Positions 46,973 through 58,519 of a stretch of 64,000 bases of DNA are shown piece after piece. The notes under the pieces are model-generated. The model made no database searches and was not told the origin of the DNA. It saw only the letters and a list, made by a program, of their open reading frames with translations. Positions within the stretch are counted from its first letter, which is position 1; the number at the start of each line of letters is the position of its first letter. The stretch spans positions 2,108,001-2,172,000 of the forward strand of contig BCHX01000001.1 of NCBI GenBank assembly GCA_001599755.1, written 5' to 3'. The stretch comes from Gliomastix tumulicola. Lineage: Eukaryota > Ascomycota > Sordariomycetes > Hypocreales > Bionectriaceae. The position numbers and the translations under genes are program-made.

Positions 46973-48220
46973 TCAAGCCTCAGCTCGATATCGCAGGGCC
47001 CTCGTAGATCGGTACTGCATCTTGGGCATCTCGAACTCCATGCTGATGCCGTCATCAACCGCTATCGTCGTGTCAATCTCGACGGCGGTTGAGGCCGGCT
47101 CAACAGGAGGGCTCTTCGAAGGGGTCGACCGTGCACTAGCCTCCTGCTTGGCCGTCTTGTCTTCCTTACTGGCCACTGAAGTGTTGGAGCTTTCCTTAGC
47201 GAGGCCGGGGTACTCCTTGCGCATGCTGATCGGCCGGTGTGTTCGGGCCTTGGTCAGCTCGCTCGTCTCTTGCGCCAGCTCGGGCTCCTCGCGCAGCACG
47301 CGTTCGGTCTCCTTCTCGGCCGTGGCGAGGACCTCGCGCAGCTTGTTCTGGGTCTTCTTGATCTCTTCGTTGCAGTCGGCATCGCGAAGGAACTGATGAG
47401 CGCCGTGCTCGCACGTGCTCTGCACAGTCTCGAGGCCCTTGTCGAGGGTATCATAGATGTCAGGCGCCTCATTGTTGCCGGGAATCCCGCCGAGCCCGGC
47501 TCGCATACCGGCCGGCCCGAATCGCCGGGAGCTCATGTATCGCAGCGATGGCAGGCTCTCCTCGCCGTCTCCTGAATTTGACGAGTCGATGTCTGCCAGC
47601 TTCTTGATCTGGGCCATCCTAGCCGCCACCTTGGCTTTGCGCAGCAGATTCCTGCTCATGGAGATATATCTGACGAGCTCATCGAAAAAGCCCTGGACGT
47701 AGCTGTCGTAGTATACAATGATCATGGTGCGTGTGCGGTAGGCGGTCTGCACCCCGTCTGCGGAGATGATGGATGTAGACCTCGTCCTCTTCTTCGCCTG
47801 GGCGCGAGCGCGGGAGTGGACAGCAGCCGCGGCATCCCGGGCATGCTTCTGTGAGGGAGACGGCACGGCGGCGGCGGCGGCGGGATCCGGACTTGACGGC
47901 GTCGACCTCACTTTCTGGTCGGGGTCGGAGGGCATCTGCGCGATCACGTTCAGCTGTGATGTCGGGAATGCGCTCAGGGGCGACTCGGTGGTCTCCTCGG
48001 GAGGGACGATCCAGGAGGGACCATCATCGGCGGGTTTCAGGGACTCTTGTGAGCCCTTATTCCTCAACGACCGTGTCTCAGACAGTTTATCGGGCACCTC
48101 GACGGCAGCGACGGCAGCCAGCTCTGCCTGGCGCTTGTCGATCTGGCCGGTGAGTTCGTCGAGGCGCGTAAGCCAGCTCGGCACGTGGCCAGTAATATTC
48201 CTCAACGCATCCATGGCCAT
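46973..48220 (-). CDS. unrecognised 415-residue protein, coiled-coil-like
   Basis: Not recognised. A single coding exon of 415 residues starts at ATG 48220 (MAMDALRNITGHVPSWLTRLDEL). The N terminus is an amphipathic helix-rich region with QIDKRQAELAAVAA, then a disordered Ser/Pro/Ala segment with a basic RARAQAKKRTRS patch. A likely structured core follows: RTMIIVYYDSYVQGFFDELV, SRNLLRKAKVAARMAQIKKLA, DIYDTLDKGLETVQSTCEHG and a Glu-rich coiled coil (about 315-350). The tail is Ser/Pro-rich and ends RSTRALRYRAEA. A probable 5' UTR intron lies just upstream (donor GTACGT at 48301, acceptor near 48241, minus strand). Its length and segment pattern look like a conserved fungal protein, but I have no function to offer. 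Confidence 0.75.
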   Translation of the reverse strand: MAMDALRNITGHVPSWLTRLDELTGQIDKRQAELAAVAAVEVPDKLSETRSLRNKGSQESLKPADDGPSWIVPPEETTESPLSAFPTSQLNVIAQMPSDPDQKVRSTPSSPDPAAAAAVPSPSQKHARDAAAAVHSRARAQAKKRTRSTSIISADGVQTAYRTRTMIIVYYDSYVQGFFDELVRYISMSRNLLRKAKVAARMAQIKKLADIDSSNSGDGEESLPSLRYMSSRRFGPAGMRAGLGGIPGNNEAPDIYDTLDKGLETVQSTCEHGAHQFLRDADCNEEIKKTQNKLREVLATAEKETERVLREEPELAQETSELTKARTHRPISMRKEYPGLAKESSNTSVASKEDKTAKQEASARSTPSKSPPVEPASTAVEIDTTIAVDDGISMEFEMPKMQYRSTRALRYRAEA

Positions 48221-48442
48221 CTCGTGCGCCCCTTTCTCCTGTGAGGGAGCCGTTTTGAAATGCAACACACTCGCAGCAGTTAGGTTGGGGACCTAACGTA
48301 CTGCCAGTTGGAGAGGCGAGACAAAGGCCGGGTGTGGTCGCGCGACTTGGTGGTGTATAGCCGAGGGGTTATAGGCCAGGTGCGGTAGGACGAATATGCG
48401 GGCGATCGCTTCTAAGCAGGAGTCTTGTGTGTATGACACAAA

Positions 48443-48477
48443 TTCGGGTTCAAATTCGAGTTCGAGTTCGAGTTCGG
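48443..48477. repeat. TTCGAG-type 6-bp tandem repeat
   Basis: Imperfect tandem copies of ttcgag/ttcaaa lie about 230 bp upstream of the 415-residue gene. Confidence 0.75.
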
Positions 48478-50002
48478 TATCGTGGGCACTGTTCTCTTGC
48501 CGAGTATTGCTGCAGTAGCTGAGCCGGGTATATACGTCGCAGAGGCAAGTGGTCGCAAGGAGACGAGAGGCGAGGACTGAACTGGTGGGGTGATTGTGAT
48601 GTCGGGTTTGCGTTTTACATCACCACCATGATCAAGTAAGCAGCTTGTTCGGCCTGATCTGCTCGTTTTGTCCGGCTGGCTGGACGGATTGGGGGACGTT
48701 GGCGGTTGGACTGGAATGCGATAGTCTTGGTAATGGACGGAATGGTGCTCAGATCTGCCCGACTAAAAGCTCCGTCATCAGCAACTTTTTGGCCACACAA
48801 ACCGTTTCCACCAGCTAGGCCGGACTTATATATATTATTTACCTTTCATTGGAGTTCTATTGAGGGCGAGGCACTAGCGACGGTGCTAGGCATGGGAGAA
48901 GAGGCCGGTGCCGAGTGTTAGTTTCAAGGGACCAACAAGAGATAGAGGCGGAAGTGAGGAAAGCAAGGCGAGGGAGAAGAAGTATGGCCAAGCCTGGAGA
49001 TGGAGCTGCGTGTATATAAAGGTCAAGGTAGGCGATGAGTGAGGATAAGTATGGATATACGGATATGATCGATATCATGCAGCAGGACGTCCTCCAAGGC
49101 ACGGCGCCATGCCTTGCCTTGCCTGGGCCATGAAGGTACCTTAATTAAAGTCCTCGTTGGCCGGGGTTGTCTGATGTGTGGTGGAGGCGCGCTGGACAGT
49201 GGATAGAGGCACGAGTGGGCAGAGGGCGAGGCAGTGGAGGGGGAGTGGCATCCATCCATGCCGACCCAAACTGAGGAAATAAACGAAGATGAGGATGGAC
49301 ATGGGGGGGGGGCCAAAGGGACATTGTGCAGAGGTACAGCGCCCCTCCAGGGCATCAGGGAGCACTGGGAGACACCTTCAGGGAGGCCGGAGCCGTGCTA
49401 GCGATCGAAACGCCCTCAGATTCCACGCACACGCCCCTCTCCGTTCCTTCCTTCTTGCTTCCTTCACGTTCCTTCCCCCGGCAGCCCTTCTCTTTGGCGA
49501 ACCAAGTACCAGTACTTGTACCTCCACTACCAGTCTCTCCGTTGGTCTATGCGCTGCAGCCCCATTCCGATGCATCCCATCCCCCTTTGTTGAAAGCTGG
49601 TTGGTGTGCAGCGAATGCACCTGTGTCGTACTGTGATGCCACTCGCAGCAAATACTATACGCGGTACGGAGTCAGCCGGCGCAGTGCGGGTGAGGCGGGC
49701 TCAGACTGTGTGAGACGCCGCCGCTGCCTCGTCGAATCACATCACAAGGCAGTGCTGAGGAATTCTCTCGTATGTGATGGTTCCGACTCGTCGATTATTA
49801 ACCAACCGCGTGCGTTCCTCGCCGTTTCCATGACGTACGTTTCTAGGCAGAAAGACGACCACTCAATATTGAGTCCTGTTCCAGGGTTCTGAGACCTCCG
49901 AATGCTTAGCACAGCAATGCTATATGGCAGTAATATCAGCACGAGAGAAGAGGGGTCAGCCAATGCCGCCGAGCAGTACGAAGTACATGCGTACTGTGTA
50001 AA

Positions 50003-50028
50003 CACTGCATACTGCATACTGCATACTA
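50003..50028. repeat. 7-bp tandem repeat (ACTGCAT)n
   Basis: Three perfect actgcat units and part of a fourth. A related actgcat recurs ten bases further on, at 50031-50037. Confidence 0.85.
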
Positions 50029-53000
50029 GTACTGCATGACAGAGGCGGCCGTCTCAGTCCCGACCTATCTGGTCAGGAATCATAAGTTCCCGTGCCAATC
50101 GACACCGACGCCGTCACCGCACACCGCAGTCCTTCGGTTCTTTGTCGCACGGATCCTAGCAGAAAAGCAGGAAAACTGCAGGAGAAGTGCAGTAGTACGC
50201 CCTGCCCCCGATCCTGACTCCTGAGAAGCTTCTACATACGGCATCGGCGGGCGGACGACCGGCAGTCCCTCGTCGGGCGTATCAAGAACATGTCCCGTTG
50301 AAGTGCGAGTCCCTGGGAGGGTGGCAAGATGCAGGCAGCAACCAGCTCAGACCAGCGCAGCACGGGCCGGGCCTGGCGAGCGTACATAATACATCGAACT
50401 ATATATCTGCTAGTTACTGGGCGATAACGTAGTGCACCCTGAGGAGCTTCTTGGTTGCGGAGAGGCCCAAGGTGAGCGTCTCTGAGTTTATTCTCCTGTG
50501 CGATGTGTCACATGTACAAGTCGACATGTCTGTACGCTGATGCGATATGCCGGCAGGTGAGCAGCGAGCTCGCCGACAGGGCAGAGACACGAGCACTTGC
50601 GTAACAAGTGGGATTTTGACGATCCAAGGCCAGTCCTAGTCTCACCTGGCCCATTGCCAATGTACCATTCCCCATGTATCACCGAGAAAAACGCATTGGC
50701 ATTGCACCTCTCTCACGTTATAGCCCCTGAAGAGATCGACCGTTAGACGGAACTTTGGCGGGTGGGGGAGAGAACTGGCGGCGGCGGGCGTCATTTTCGA
50801 CACCGCTTCTTCCACTGCCTCGCTGTTGTGACTTGTTACGGAGTATGCCCCCCCCCCCCTGGACGGCCAAATGCGAGCAAGAGGGAATGGGACATGATTG
50901 ACGGGCTCGGATCAAGGCGCGACGACGAGCAGCGATCCCTCCAGCCCTGCGCATCCGGCATTCCTTGCTTCTAAGAACTGCATGGGCGACCTATGCTTTG
51001 CTGGCAAACGCCAACGCACCCTCACCTGATCTGACATGTCCACTTGGCCGCATGCTTAGGGGGGGGGCTTTCCCTTTCTCCCTTGCTTGCCCGTTGACGA
51101 AGAGGAAAAGAATATCGAGGCGCGTCCGCCGGAGATGCCATTTTTCCAAAGGGGACCGGCAGGGATGGGCAGAGACGCTCAGAGGACGACTGAGACCTCA
51201 GCGCGCCCAGTCTTTCTCGAACAAGTTCAAATTTCGATTGCCCATGCGCATCAGCCGACCACCATGGGGGGGGCTGGTCTGGTCTTGGGGTTTCTTGTTA
51301 TTTTTTTCTCTCCGGCCAATGATCGATGCGATACATCGGGTCTCTCCCACATGGCACACCTGTCACTCCAATAAAGTGACCAGTCAAGCAATGAAGCGCG
51401 AAGCACGCCCAGACGAGCCCTCCCAGGATACTCCTCACAGGCCTCATGGCCCTCATCGTCAGTCTCTCTTGCTTCTACTTTAGCTTCTCCACCCGGATCG
51501 GGAAGGTCGATTACCCGTCCACAGGTCTCACTTCGTGTCCTTGTCGTAGTAGAGAAGCTGGTGAGATCATCGCGAGCTTCAGAGGGCGGGCAGCGGCTAC
51601 AGCAACAGGACGCGGATGAGGCGGACAGGCGGACATGCGGACAGCACGAACGCCGCGGGTTTCCATGGCTATATGTAGTGATGTATGTGCACGTAGTATG
51701 ACTCTCACTCCCAGGCTCGGTTCTATAAAAGCCACGGCCAGCCAACCTGTCTGTGCGGAATGCACATATACGAGCGAACCCGTCCTGTCGCCCGCTCCGG
51801 ATGCTCTGGACTGACTGGAGCATATTAATCACTCGTAATAATCATTCGTTTGATCGACACCGAAAACAAGGCGTCCAGGAGGGGCTCCTCGCTGCAAGGA
51901 CGGAGAGCCACCACAGCGCACTATGTCAACAGCGATGCGCTGCGATGCGCTGCCTGCGTCAACGTAAACTCGGCGGATAAAACCAATCGACAAAGCCGTT
52001 GTGGTGCGACGGACGCCGTCGGGTTGGCCTGCGCCCCTCGGGCCAAAAGTAAGCCTCCCTCCCCCTCAAGAGCTCCTTTTCTCCAGTCTGCATGCGCCAG
52101 TCCGTCGCTTGACACCTCTTGCTTGGCCTTTGCACACCCTTGTACCTGTACTTTGTCCTTGGGACCCATCACCTGCTGCATGATGCGGCGGCCCCCATAT
52201 TATCGATATGTGACGGGGCCAGAAAGACTTGGTGGCTTCAAGGATGCAGGATGGGATGGGGGATCATTGATGACTTGCCGTCGTCGGGGGCCATGACCGT
52301 ATTCTCTCACAAATCACCATCCTCCCGCACATCCACCGGCTGTCGCTGTCGCTTTTTCCCATCCTCTTGCTCTGGACTCTGTCCTGAGGTTTTCGATTTT
52401 CTTCCCTCTTTGGGGAATTGCTCGGGGGTTGGTTTGCCAGCTGCCCCAACCCTTGCTCGTTCGTTCGTTGGTTTTGTTCCGTATTGACAGGTTGGCCAAT
52501 TCTTCACATGATACCGAACGCCGCTTATGTACAAAGTTCTGGGCCCTTGTCTCTGATGATCTCGTTGCGAAAAGGCCCTGGGATCGAGATACGCCTGCAG
52601 ACAGACCACTCACATCATCCTCGTTTACCTGCTTGCTGCCATGCACTCGTTGGTTCTGGACGTCCGATTGACGTGACATCCAGGAAAGGGGGGAAGAGGA
52701 CTTTGACCGATCCCCTGAGCAGTCATGTTGTCAAAACCAACAAGAGTCGAGATTCGGGTGGCGGGATTGCCCACCCCCCCTTCTTCGCATTCCTTTGCAG
52801 GCTATTCGTCTGTCTCGTCTCTTCTCGTGCAGGGTCTGACGGCCGCTATGGGCATTGCCGCGCGGCACGGCACGGATGACCATACATGCATGCAGCCAAT
52901 ACGTACGTAGAATATACATCACATATCAGAAAAGGAGGTGTGTGACCACATGCATCTGGTCTTCTCGTCGATCCAGGTTGGCAACCACCAACAGGGCAGC

Positions 53001-53082
53001 CAGCAAGCATGCTGTGCGATGGGCTGGTCTGGTCAGAATGCAAAAAAAAACATACTCTAGCGTCTACTTGACAACTACCGAT

Positions 53083-53107
53083 GGGTGTGTGTGTGTGTGT
53101 GTGTGTG
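53083..53107. repeat. (GT)n microsatellite
   Basis: About eleven GT units, interrupted once by a C, just downstream (3') of the PNPOx-like gene on the minus strand. Confidence 0.9.
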
Positions 53108-53377
53108 CGTATGTCTAGTCTTGTATGGATGCATTGAGAGGGGGTTGGTGTTGGTTGTTGGCTGTTCTCTCCGTCTCCTCTGTTGAGTAATCTATCGAGT
53201 GCAGCTCATGTGCTCCGTATCTGAGCTCTCTCTTGCCCCTTCTGGCTCTCGGACATTTCACTGGCGCTCGCCATGAGCTTACAACGGGCACGTCAACGTG
53301 ATCACGCCGGTCCCTACTCTGACTCATCAGGCCAGAATCGAACCATCCCCCATCCCCCATCCCCCCTCCCCAGCTCA

Positions 53378-54301
53378 TCACGGCCACAGCTCGGTCTCCT
53401 CCCAGGCATCTTGGTCAGCGGTGTACTTGTAGTTCCATCGCCTGCCGTCGTCCGGCCTGCTGAGGTCGACCCGGTCCACCTCCTCCGGGACGAGGGCCAC
53501 GACGCGGAAGTGCCGCCGCGCGACCTCGTCCTCGAGGTCCTCCACCTTCTGCCCCAGGCCATACCCTTCGCCCGGCTCCTCGTCCCGGCGCGTCCCCGGC
53601 GGTGGGTTGCGAAAGGACCCTCGCATGACGGGGCTGAGGTTGCCAAAGTGAGCGGTGAGCTCCCGGGCCCAGCTCCACCGCCTCGAGGTGGCGTCATCAT
53701 GAGTATCATCATCGTCCTCCCCGGTCTTGCTGCTGCTGCTGCTGCTACGCATGCGGGCTGCGAGCGCGGCCCTCGCTGCTGAGCCGACGTCGCTCTCGAT
53801 GTCCGGGCCGATGACCACGGCGTGGCCCCGGAACCGCCACTGCGTCATGACGTCTGGCATCCAGAAGACGGCCTCGACGGGGCCGGCCGGCCGGGACTGG
53901 GGCGCCGCGGCCGACGTGCTTGCCGTGCTGAGCAACTCGGGCACCTTCTCCATCCTCTCATCCGTCGTGATGGTGATGAGATCGCTCTCGTAGACGTCTG
54001 GGTTACGCTCCGCCGGGTTCTTGGGGTTATCGGGCAGAGACCCCCAGAGACCGCGGTAGACGACCGTGCGGGCGCGGGGCGTGTACTGGAACTGGGGTGC
54101 TCTCTCGTCTGAAGAGCCTGGTAGCGGTGGGATGGGATGTAGTGTGCTGAGGACAAAGGTAGGTGAGTCCATGCCCTCGACATGAGACAGGAACGTAGCC
54201 CGCCATGGTGCGGCAGGTGATGAAGATGATGAGGCCATCTTGCCGAGGAGATGGGACGCGAGTTGCTTGGTGCGCTGGGCTGAGATCGAGGGGCCTTTCA
54301 T
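53378..54301 (-). CDS. PNPOx-like FMN-binding protein (Alr4036-type)
   Basis: Split-barrel flavoprotein of the pyridoxamine 5'-phosphate oxidase-like group with an Alr4036-type FMN-binding domain. Members are common in fungi; the reaction is mostly unproven. The single exon encodes 307 residues from ATG 54301, or 286 from ATG 54238 (MASSSSSPAAPWRATFLSHV), where the domain begins. Visible features: APWRATFLSHVEG, a TFVLSTLHP strand, RARTVVYRGLWG, DLITITTDERMEKVPEL, and EAVFWMPDVMTQWRFRGHAVVIG, matching the order of this family. An Asp/Ser-rich loop interrupts the middle (SSSSSSKTGEDDDD). The C terminus (FRVVALVPEEVDRVDL, then RWNYKYT) is the usual end. Enzymatic function is inferred only from the family. 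Confidence 0.87.
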   Translation of the reverse strand: MKGPSISAQRTKQLASHLLGKMASSSSSPAAPWRATFLSHVEGMDSPTFVLSTLHPIPPLPGSSDERAPQFQYTPRARTVVYRGLWGSLPDNPKNPAERNPDVYESDLITITTDERMEKVPELLSTASTSAAAPQSRPAGPVEAVFWMPDVMTQWRFRGHAVVIGPDIESDVGSAARAALAARMRSSSSSSKTGEDDDDTHDDATSRRWSWARELTAHFGNLSPVMRGSFRNPPPGTRRDEEPGEGYGLGQKVEDLEDEVARRHFRVVALVPEEVDRVDLSRPDDGRRWNYKYTADQDAWEETELWP

Positions 54302-56324
54302 CTGGGTGCTACTGTGTTGTGAGGTAGGACATCCTTGTGAGTGGCATGATAGGGTAGGATTTTGGGATTGTGAGGTTGTGGTGATGATTCATCGATATCC
54401 CACTTTAGTTCGTGTAAGTCGCCGGAGGGCAGGTTCAGAAGACCTCCCGTCTACCAGACCATCACACTGGAATAATTCCAATCAACTTGGCATCTGCTAC
54501 AAGGCTGTGGCATGAGCATCATCACACGTTCGACACCTGCCTAGATACCTAATGGAATATATTCGCGAGAGGATGGTAGTGATGTAATGAGCGGGCGCTC
54601 TCATTTCTCATCCAGTGCTATAGGGTAGGTAGGAAGCCTGACGCCAAGCTTCACTGGATTCCATGGAAAGCTCCTAGTTCCGTCTCATGCATCTAAACGT
54701 CGCACCGTTTATTACGACGTTGGACAGAAGCGGATCCCTTCATCCCTGTGTAGCTGTCACAATCAAAGTCCTCTCCTCCTCGGCTGTCATGGCTCTTGGC
54801 AGCAGATGGGCTCCTGACTGACATCTGGACCTCAAATCCTCAACGCATGCATGCATGCATGCCAGTCGCTGTGAGGAACAATGCTGGCCGGAAGATTCGG
54901 CAATTCGGGGGCCGGAAAGCATGGCATGTCCAAGTACCGAGGAGGAGGGGTAAGGTAGTAGAAAGGGCGTGAGGCCTGCAGAAGGGTAGGACTGCACCGG
55001 CAAGCATTCAATTGGTGGCCTCAATTGGGGCAATGTCAAAATAGAAGAATGAGCCCACAATGATCGCGATCTTCGTCATCTCCTGGGCTGGCACACCACG
55101 GCGAGACGACCCAAAGGGAGGAGGGAGCGACTCGGCAGCAGCCATAGTACTAGTAGATGACGGTGACTGAGCCAGCAAACCCTATTGGGAGGGCGCCCAG
55201 CACCTCAGCTCTCTGGAGCTTCCCGTGCCAGCCTTCCCAGTTTCAACTGCCTGTCTGGGGATTGTTTCTGACAGCTTGTTGACAGCTGCCCACTGGAGCA
55301 CCAGCTCGGCCAGTACCCGCGAGTCAGTCACGCCGTGGAGCTCTGGAGCATTGCCTCAAGGGCCCCTCTCGCCCTCGTACGAGGCCGCTGCTACAGCTGT
55401 TTTTATAGGCTGTTTGCAGCGACCAGTAGGCAATGGAGACGCCTGGACGGACCCCGTAAAAAAAACACAAAAAAAACAGGTACAGGGTTCCAGTCCATTG
55501 CAGCAGCTTCCCCCCCGTCCCCTCGAATCGCGTCAGTCCAATTCCGTCGTGTTTTTTTCCCTCCCTTTCCAGTCCAGTCCTCAACTCCCCTTCTCCGCTT
55601 CCGCTTCATAATCCAGTGCCCAAGATACTCGAATTTGCGTCTTATTCCCACCGACACTCTGACGCCCCCGAATTCTCATCGTCCGCGTCAAGCCACCTGT
55701 AAAGACTTGTACTCTTTTGTAGGACCCTTTTTAGGACCCTTTGTGCCTTGTCCCGTTCGACCAACAGAGGGCCAAGAGGGTCGAAAAACGCGGCCCTGGG
55801 AAGCCCTCCTGCAGCTAAGGCACGGCGTGGTGGCGGCGGCATCCTTCCACACATAGCCATCATAAATCCGGGGAAGCACGAGGGACGAGACAGCTTGGCC
55901 GCGCCCGGCAGACACGCGCGAGACAAAGGCACAACGCCGGCCAGCGCAGCAAGCAGGCTCAACGGCTCACTATTACCGAGTCCTTCTGAGGCTGGTTTCA
56001 CGAGCTTCACTGCCCGTCCGGTTAACCCCCCACACTGGCGGTCCCGGCTTCGCCGTTTCTTCATCTAGGTCGACGGTCTATCAGGTCTATCTTAGGCCCG
56101 CTCCGGCAGCCCAACAGCTTCAAGTTATTCCCGAGCGATCGGCTTGCCTCTCTGCACCTCTTCGGCGCTGGGAAGACCTCGGCGTGGCGTCGACTTGTTT
56201 GTTCCCGCCGCTGTTGGTTGACGTCTCGGGGAGGTCTCGGGGTTGGGGGCTCCGGGAGACACACGCCGCGCTATCGCACCTTGGGGGCACACGTTGAGCC
56301 TCTCACGGGGAGCATCCTGCCTTG
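54302..56324. promoter_or_regulatory. upstream region between divergent PNPOx-like and Zn2Cys6 genes
   Basis: A 2-kb spacer carrying both promoters. It includes an (ATGC)n run at about 54845-54862, A-runs at about 55457-55479 and long CT-rich tracts at about 55500-55620, which could be the leader or an unspliced 5' UTR of the regulator. No gene seen. Confidence 0.5.
54845..54862. repeat. (ATGC)n tetranucleotide repeat
   Basis: Four to five perfect gcat units in a row within the divergent spacer. Confidence 0.85.
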
Positions 56325-58519
56325 ATGGACCCAGGCCGGCCGTACTACGATCCGAACCGCCGCTACCCAATGCCTCGCCGGAACACTGGCTACGACCCGA
56401 CGGGGCTGACATCCGACACTGTCCGGGTGGCGCCCCCGATGCCCCCTGCGGGCTCGTCCGTCACTGTCAAGCATGAGCGTGGTCATGACTACGATGACAG
56501 CCCGGAGGAGGCCAGCATCAGTGGCGATGGGCGTGTCAAGAAGAAGCAGAAGCGCAACAAGCCCACGTTGTCCTGCCATGAGTGTGTCGAGCGGAAGACA
56601 AAGGTTGGTGTGAATCCATGCTTGCCCACCTCGCTCTCTCAACCATCAGCTAATGATATCTAGTGTGACCGAGGAAGACCACATTGTCTTGCCTGTAAGA
56701 GAGAACACCATTGTCGACCTCGTGCTTAGTTCCATAGCTAATGAGCTGGCCAGGTATCAAGCGACAGACCGAGTGTCGGTACGCTCATGTCGCAAACTTA
56801 TTAGAGTAAGCTACTACCCCCCCTCGAGCTCACTCTGATAGAGAGATCACTGACACGTCTTTCAGGGCAACGTCTCGCACGGAATGCAATGGCCGGCGAA
56901 TGACCAAGCCTCCGAAGAAGAAGCCTGGTCTGGTTTCTAAATCTTTTGTCCCCAACATCGCGGACCGTGGCCAAGACAATGACGACCTGTCTCGGGGAGC
57001 CGTAGCACTTTCCACTGGCCTCTTGTCACACATTCCCTATTCTGTCCCCAAGGCCAGCAACGTCTTTGGCATCGGCTCCGAACACCCATTTGCCAACTAC
57101 TGGACTTGCGAGGGAGGACTCCCCGAGGTCATCTCGGTCCTGCCTGAGAAGGTCCAGGCTGATATCCTTATCAGTCGGTACTTTGAGTGTGTCGACCCTG
57201 TCTATCCGATGATTCATCGTCAGACTTTCTACGCCGACTATGAGCATTTCTGGAGCATGAACTCGGACGAGCAAATGGAGACGGATGCTGCTTTTATCGC
57301 TCTCATCTTCGTCATGCTCGCGCTCGGTACGCAGTTTGTCACTTCGACCTCGTCTGTCGAGCGCAAACAGACAGCCGAGTTCTATGCTTCGGCGAGCAAC
57401 CAGGCTCTGAGGATGTTCTCGTACCTGAGCAATGCGTCTATCCGGTCGATCCAGGCCATGGTCTTGATCACATACTTCCTGATCAACGACAACCATGCGT
57501 CGGATGGCTGGGCTTTCGCAGGAATATTGATCCGCCAAGCGTACGCTATGGGATTGCATCGCGACCCAAACATTGGTACGTTATTTGAGCCCTTACTGAA
57601 ACACACAAGTACTAGAGAGAAAAAAAAAATAGTTCTGACGTATCAATAGTCACCCCTGACGCGAGCGTGTTTGAGAAGCAGAAACGGAGGAAACTGTGGC
57701 AGGCCGTTCTGCTGCAAGACACCTTTCTCACCGTTCTCCTCTCGCTCCCGCCATCGGCGACGCACACCGACGTCAATGTGGAAGATCTCCTGGATGACGG
57801 ATCCTCGATTGCCAGCAGTGACCCAACGGACACTGCCTATATCCGAGCCTCTTGGACACTGGCCAACTTGGTACAGGAGACGATTTGTTCCCCACGTTCG
57901 CTCGATCTCCCCATCTGTGCGACCGGACGACACAAGACGAAGCTGGTGGCCGACTTCCGGGCGGTCTACCGATCTTTCCCGGACGTTTTCCGATCGTGGG
58001 ACCCTGAGGGACTGACGGCCATGGCCAAGGACAACAAAAGGGTGGTTCGTCAGACTCTGTTCCTGACGAGCAACTACTTCCACAACCTCATGCTGGTCCA
58101 CGCGTCAGAGAGTCCCGAGGTCCCGGTGAACGTCCGGGGCACGCTGGAGGCGGCACACGATGCCATCACGGCCTTCTTTGTCCTCTTCAGCCTGCTCGAG
58201 GCCGAGGCGCGCGTGTGGTGGGTTTTCAACCACCGGGCATTCCTCGAGGCGCTCTGCATCGGCAACGTGCTCCGGGAGGCGGCCAAGTCTGCGGCCAAGG
58301 AGGGCCACTCGGAAGATCTACTGGCACGGGATCCGCTGTTTGTGCGGGCCGAGGCCGACATTGGTAAGCATGCCCGGGGAGATTTCCCCTTCACAGTCAT
58401 GTTCTAGTTGCTAACTATGGGGGATGATAGGCCAGATGATTCAGATTATGCAGGTGATGGGCGAGGACTCGGAGGTGGCCCGTACGCGTGTGCAGGTCCT
58501 CAGCGAGTTTCTATCTTGA
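56325..58519 (+). CDS. Zn(II)2Cys6 transcription factor with fungal-specific domain
   Basis: Fungal zinc-cluster transcription regulator. Exons 56325-56603, 56664-56694, 56754-56805, 56866-57575, 57650-58363 and 58431-58519 give 624 residues. The binuclear cluster has six cysteines at about 84, 87, 94, 101, 104 and 111 (CX2CX6CX6CX2CX6C). They are split over three exons, the middle one of only 31 nt. A basic NLS-like KKKQKRNK precedes the first Cys. The fungal-specific regulatory domain spans about 180-480, with YFECVDPVYPMIHRQTF and AFAGILIRQAYAMGLHRDP. The start is ATG 56325. The targets are unknown, and the genes on either side give no clear hint. Confidence 0.92.

Larger units (their letters stand above)
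48221..53377. other. 5-kb region without a supported gene
   Basis: The longest gene-free stretch of the window. Frames here are short and biased toward Arg, Pro and Ser, and none joins into a recognisable protein. It holds homopolymer G or C runs (near 49303, 50848, 51060 and 51266), pyrimidine-rich tracts resembling + strand leaders (49430-49560 and 52310-52440), and several simple repeats listed separately. It could carry the long upstream region of the 415-residue gene, a non-coding RNA or a decayed gene; I cannot tell which. Confidence 0.5.

Noticed and set aside
51251..51832. 193-codon minus-strand frame in the 5-kb gap
   Set aside because: Arg/Ser/Pro-biased, with no domain, no plausible splice partner and no leader-like context.
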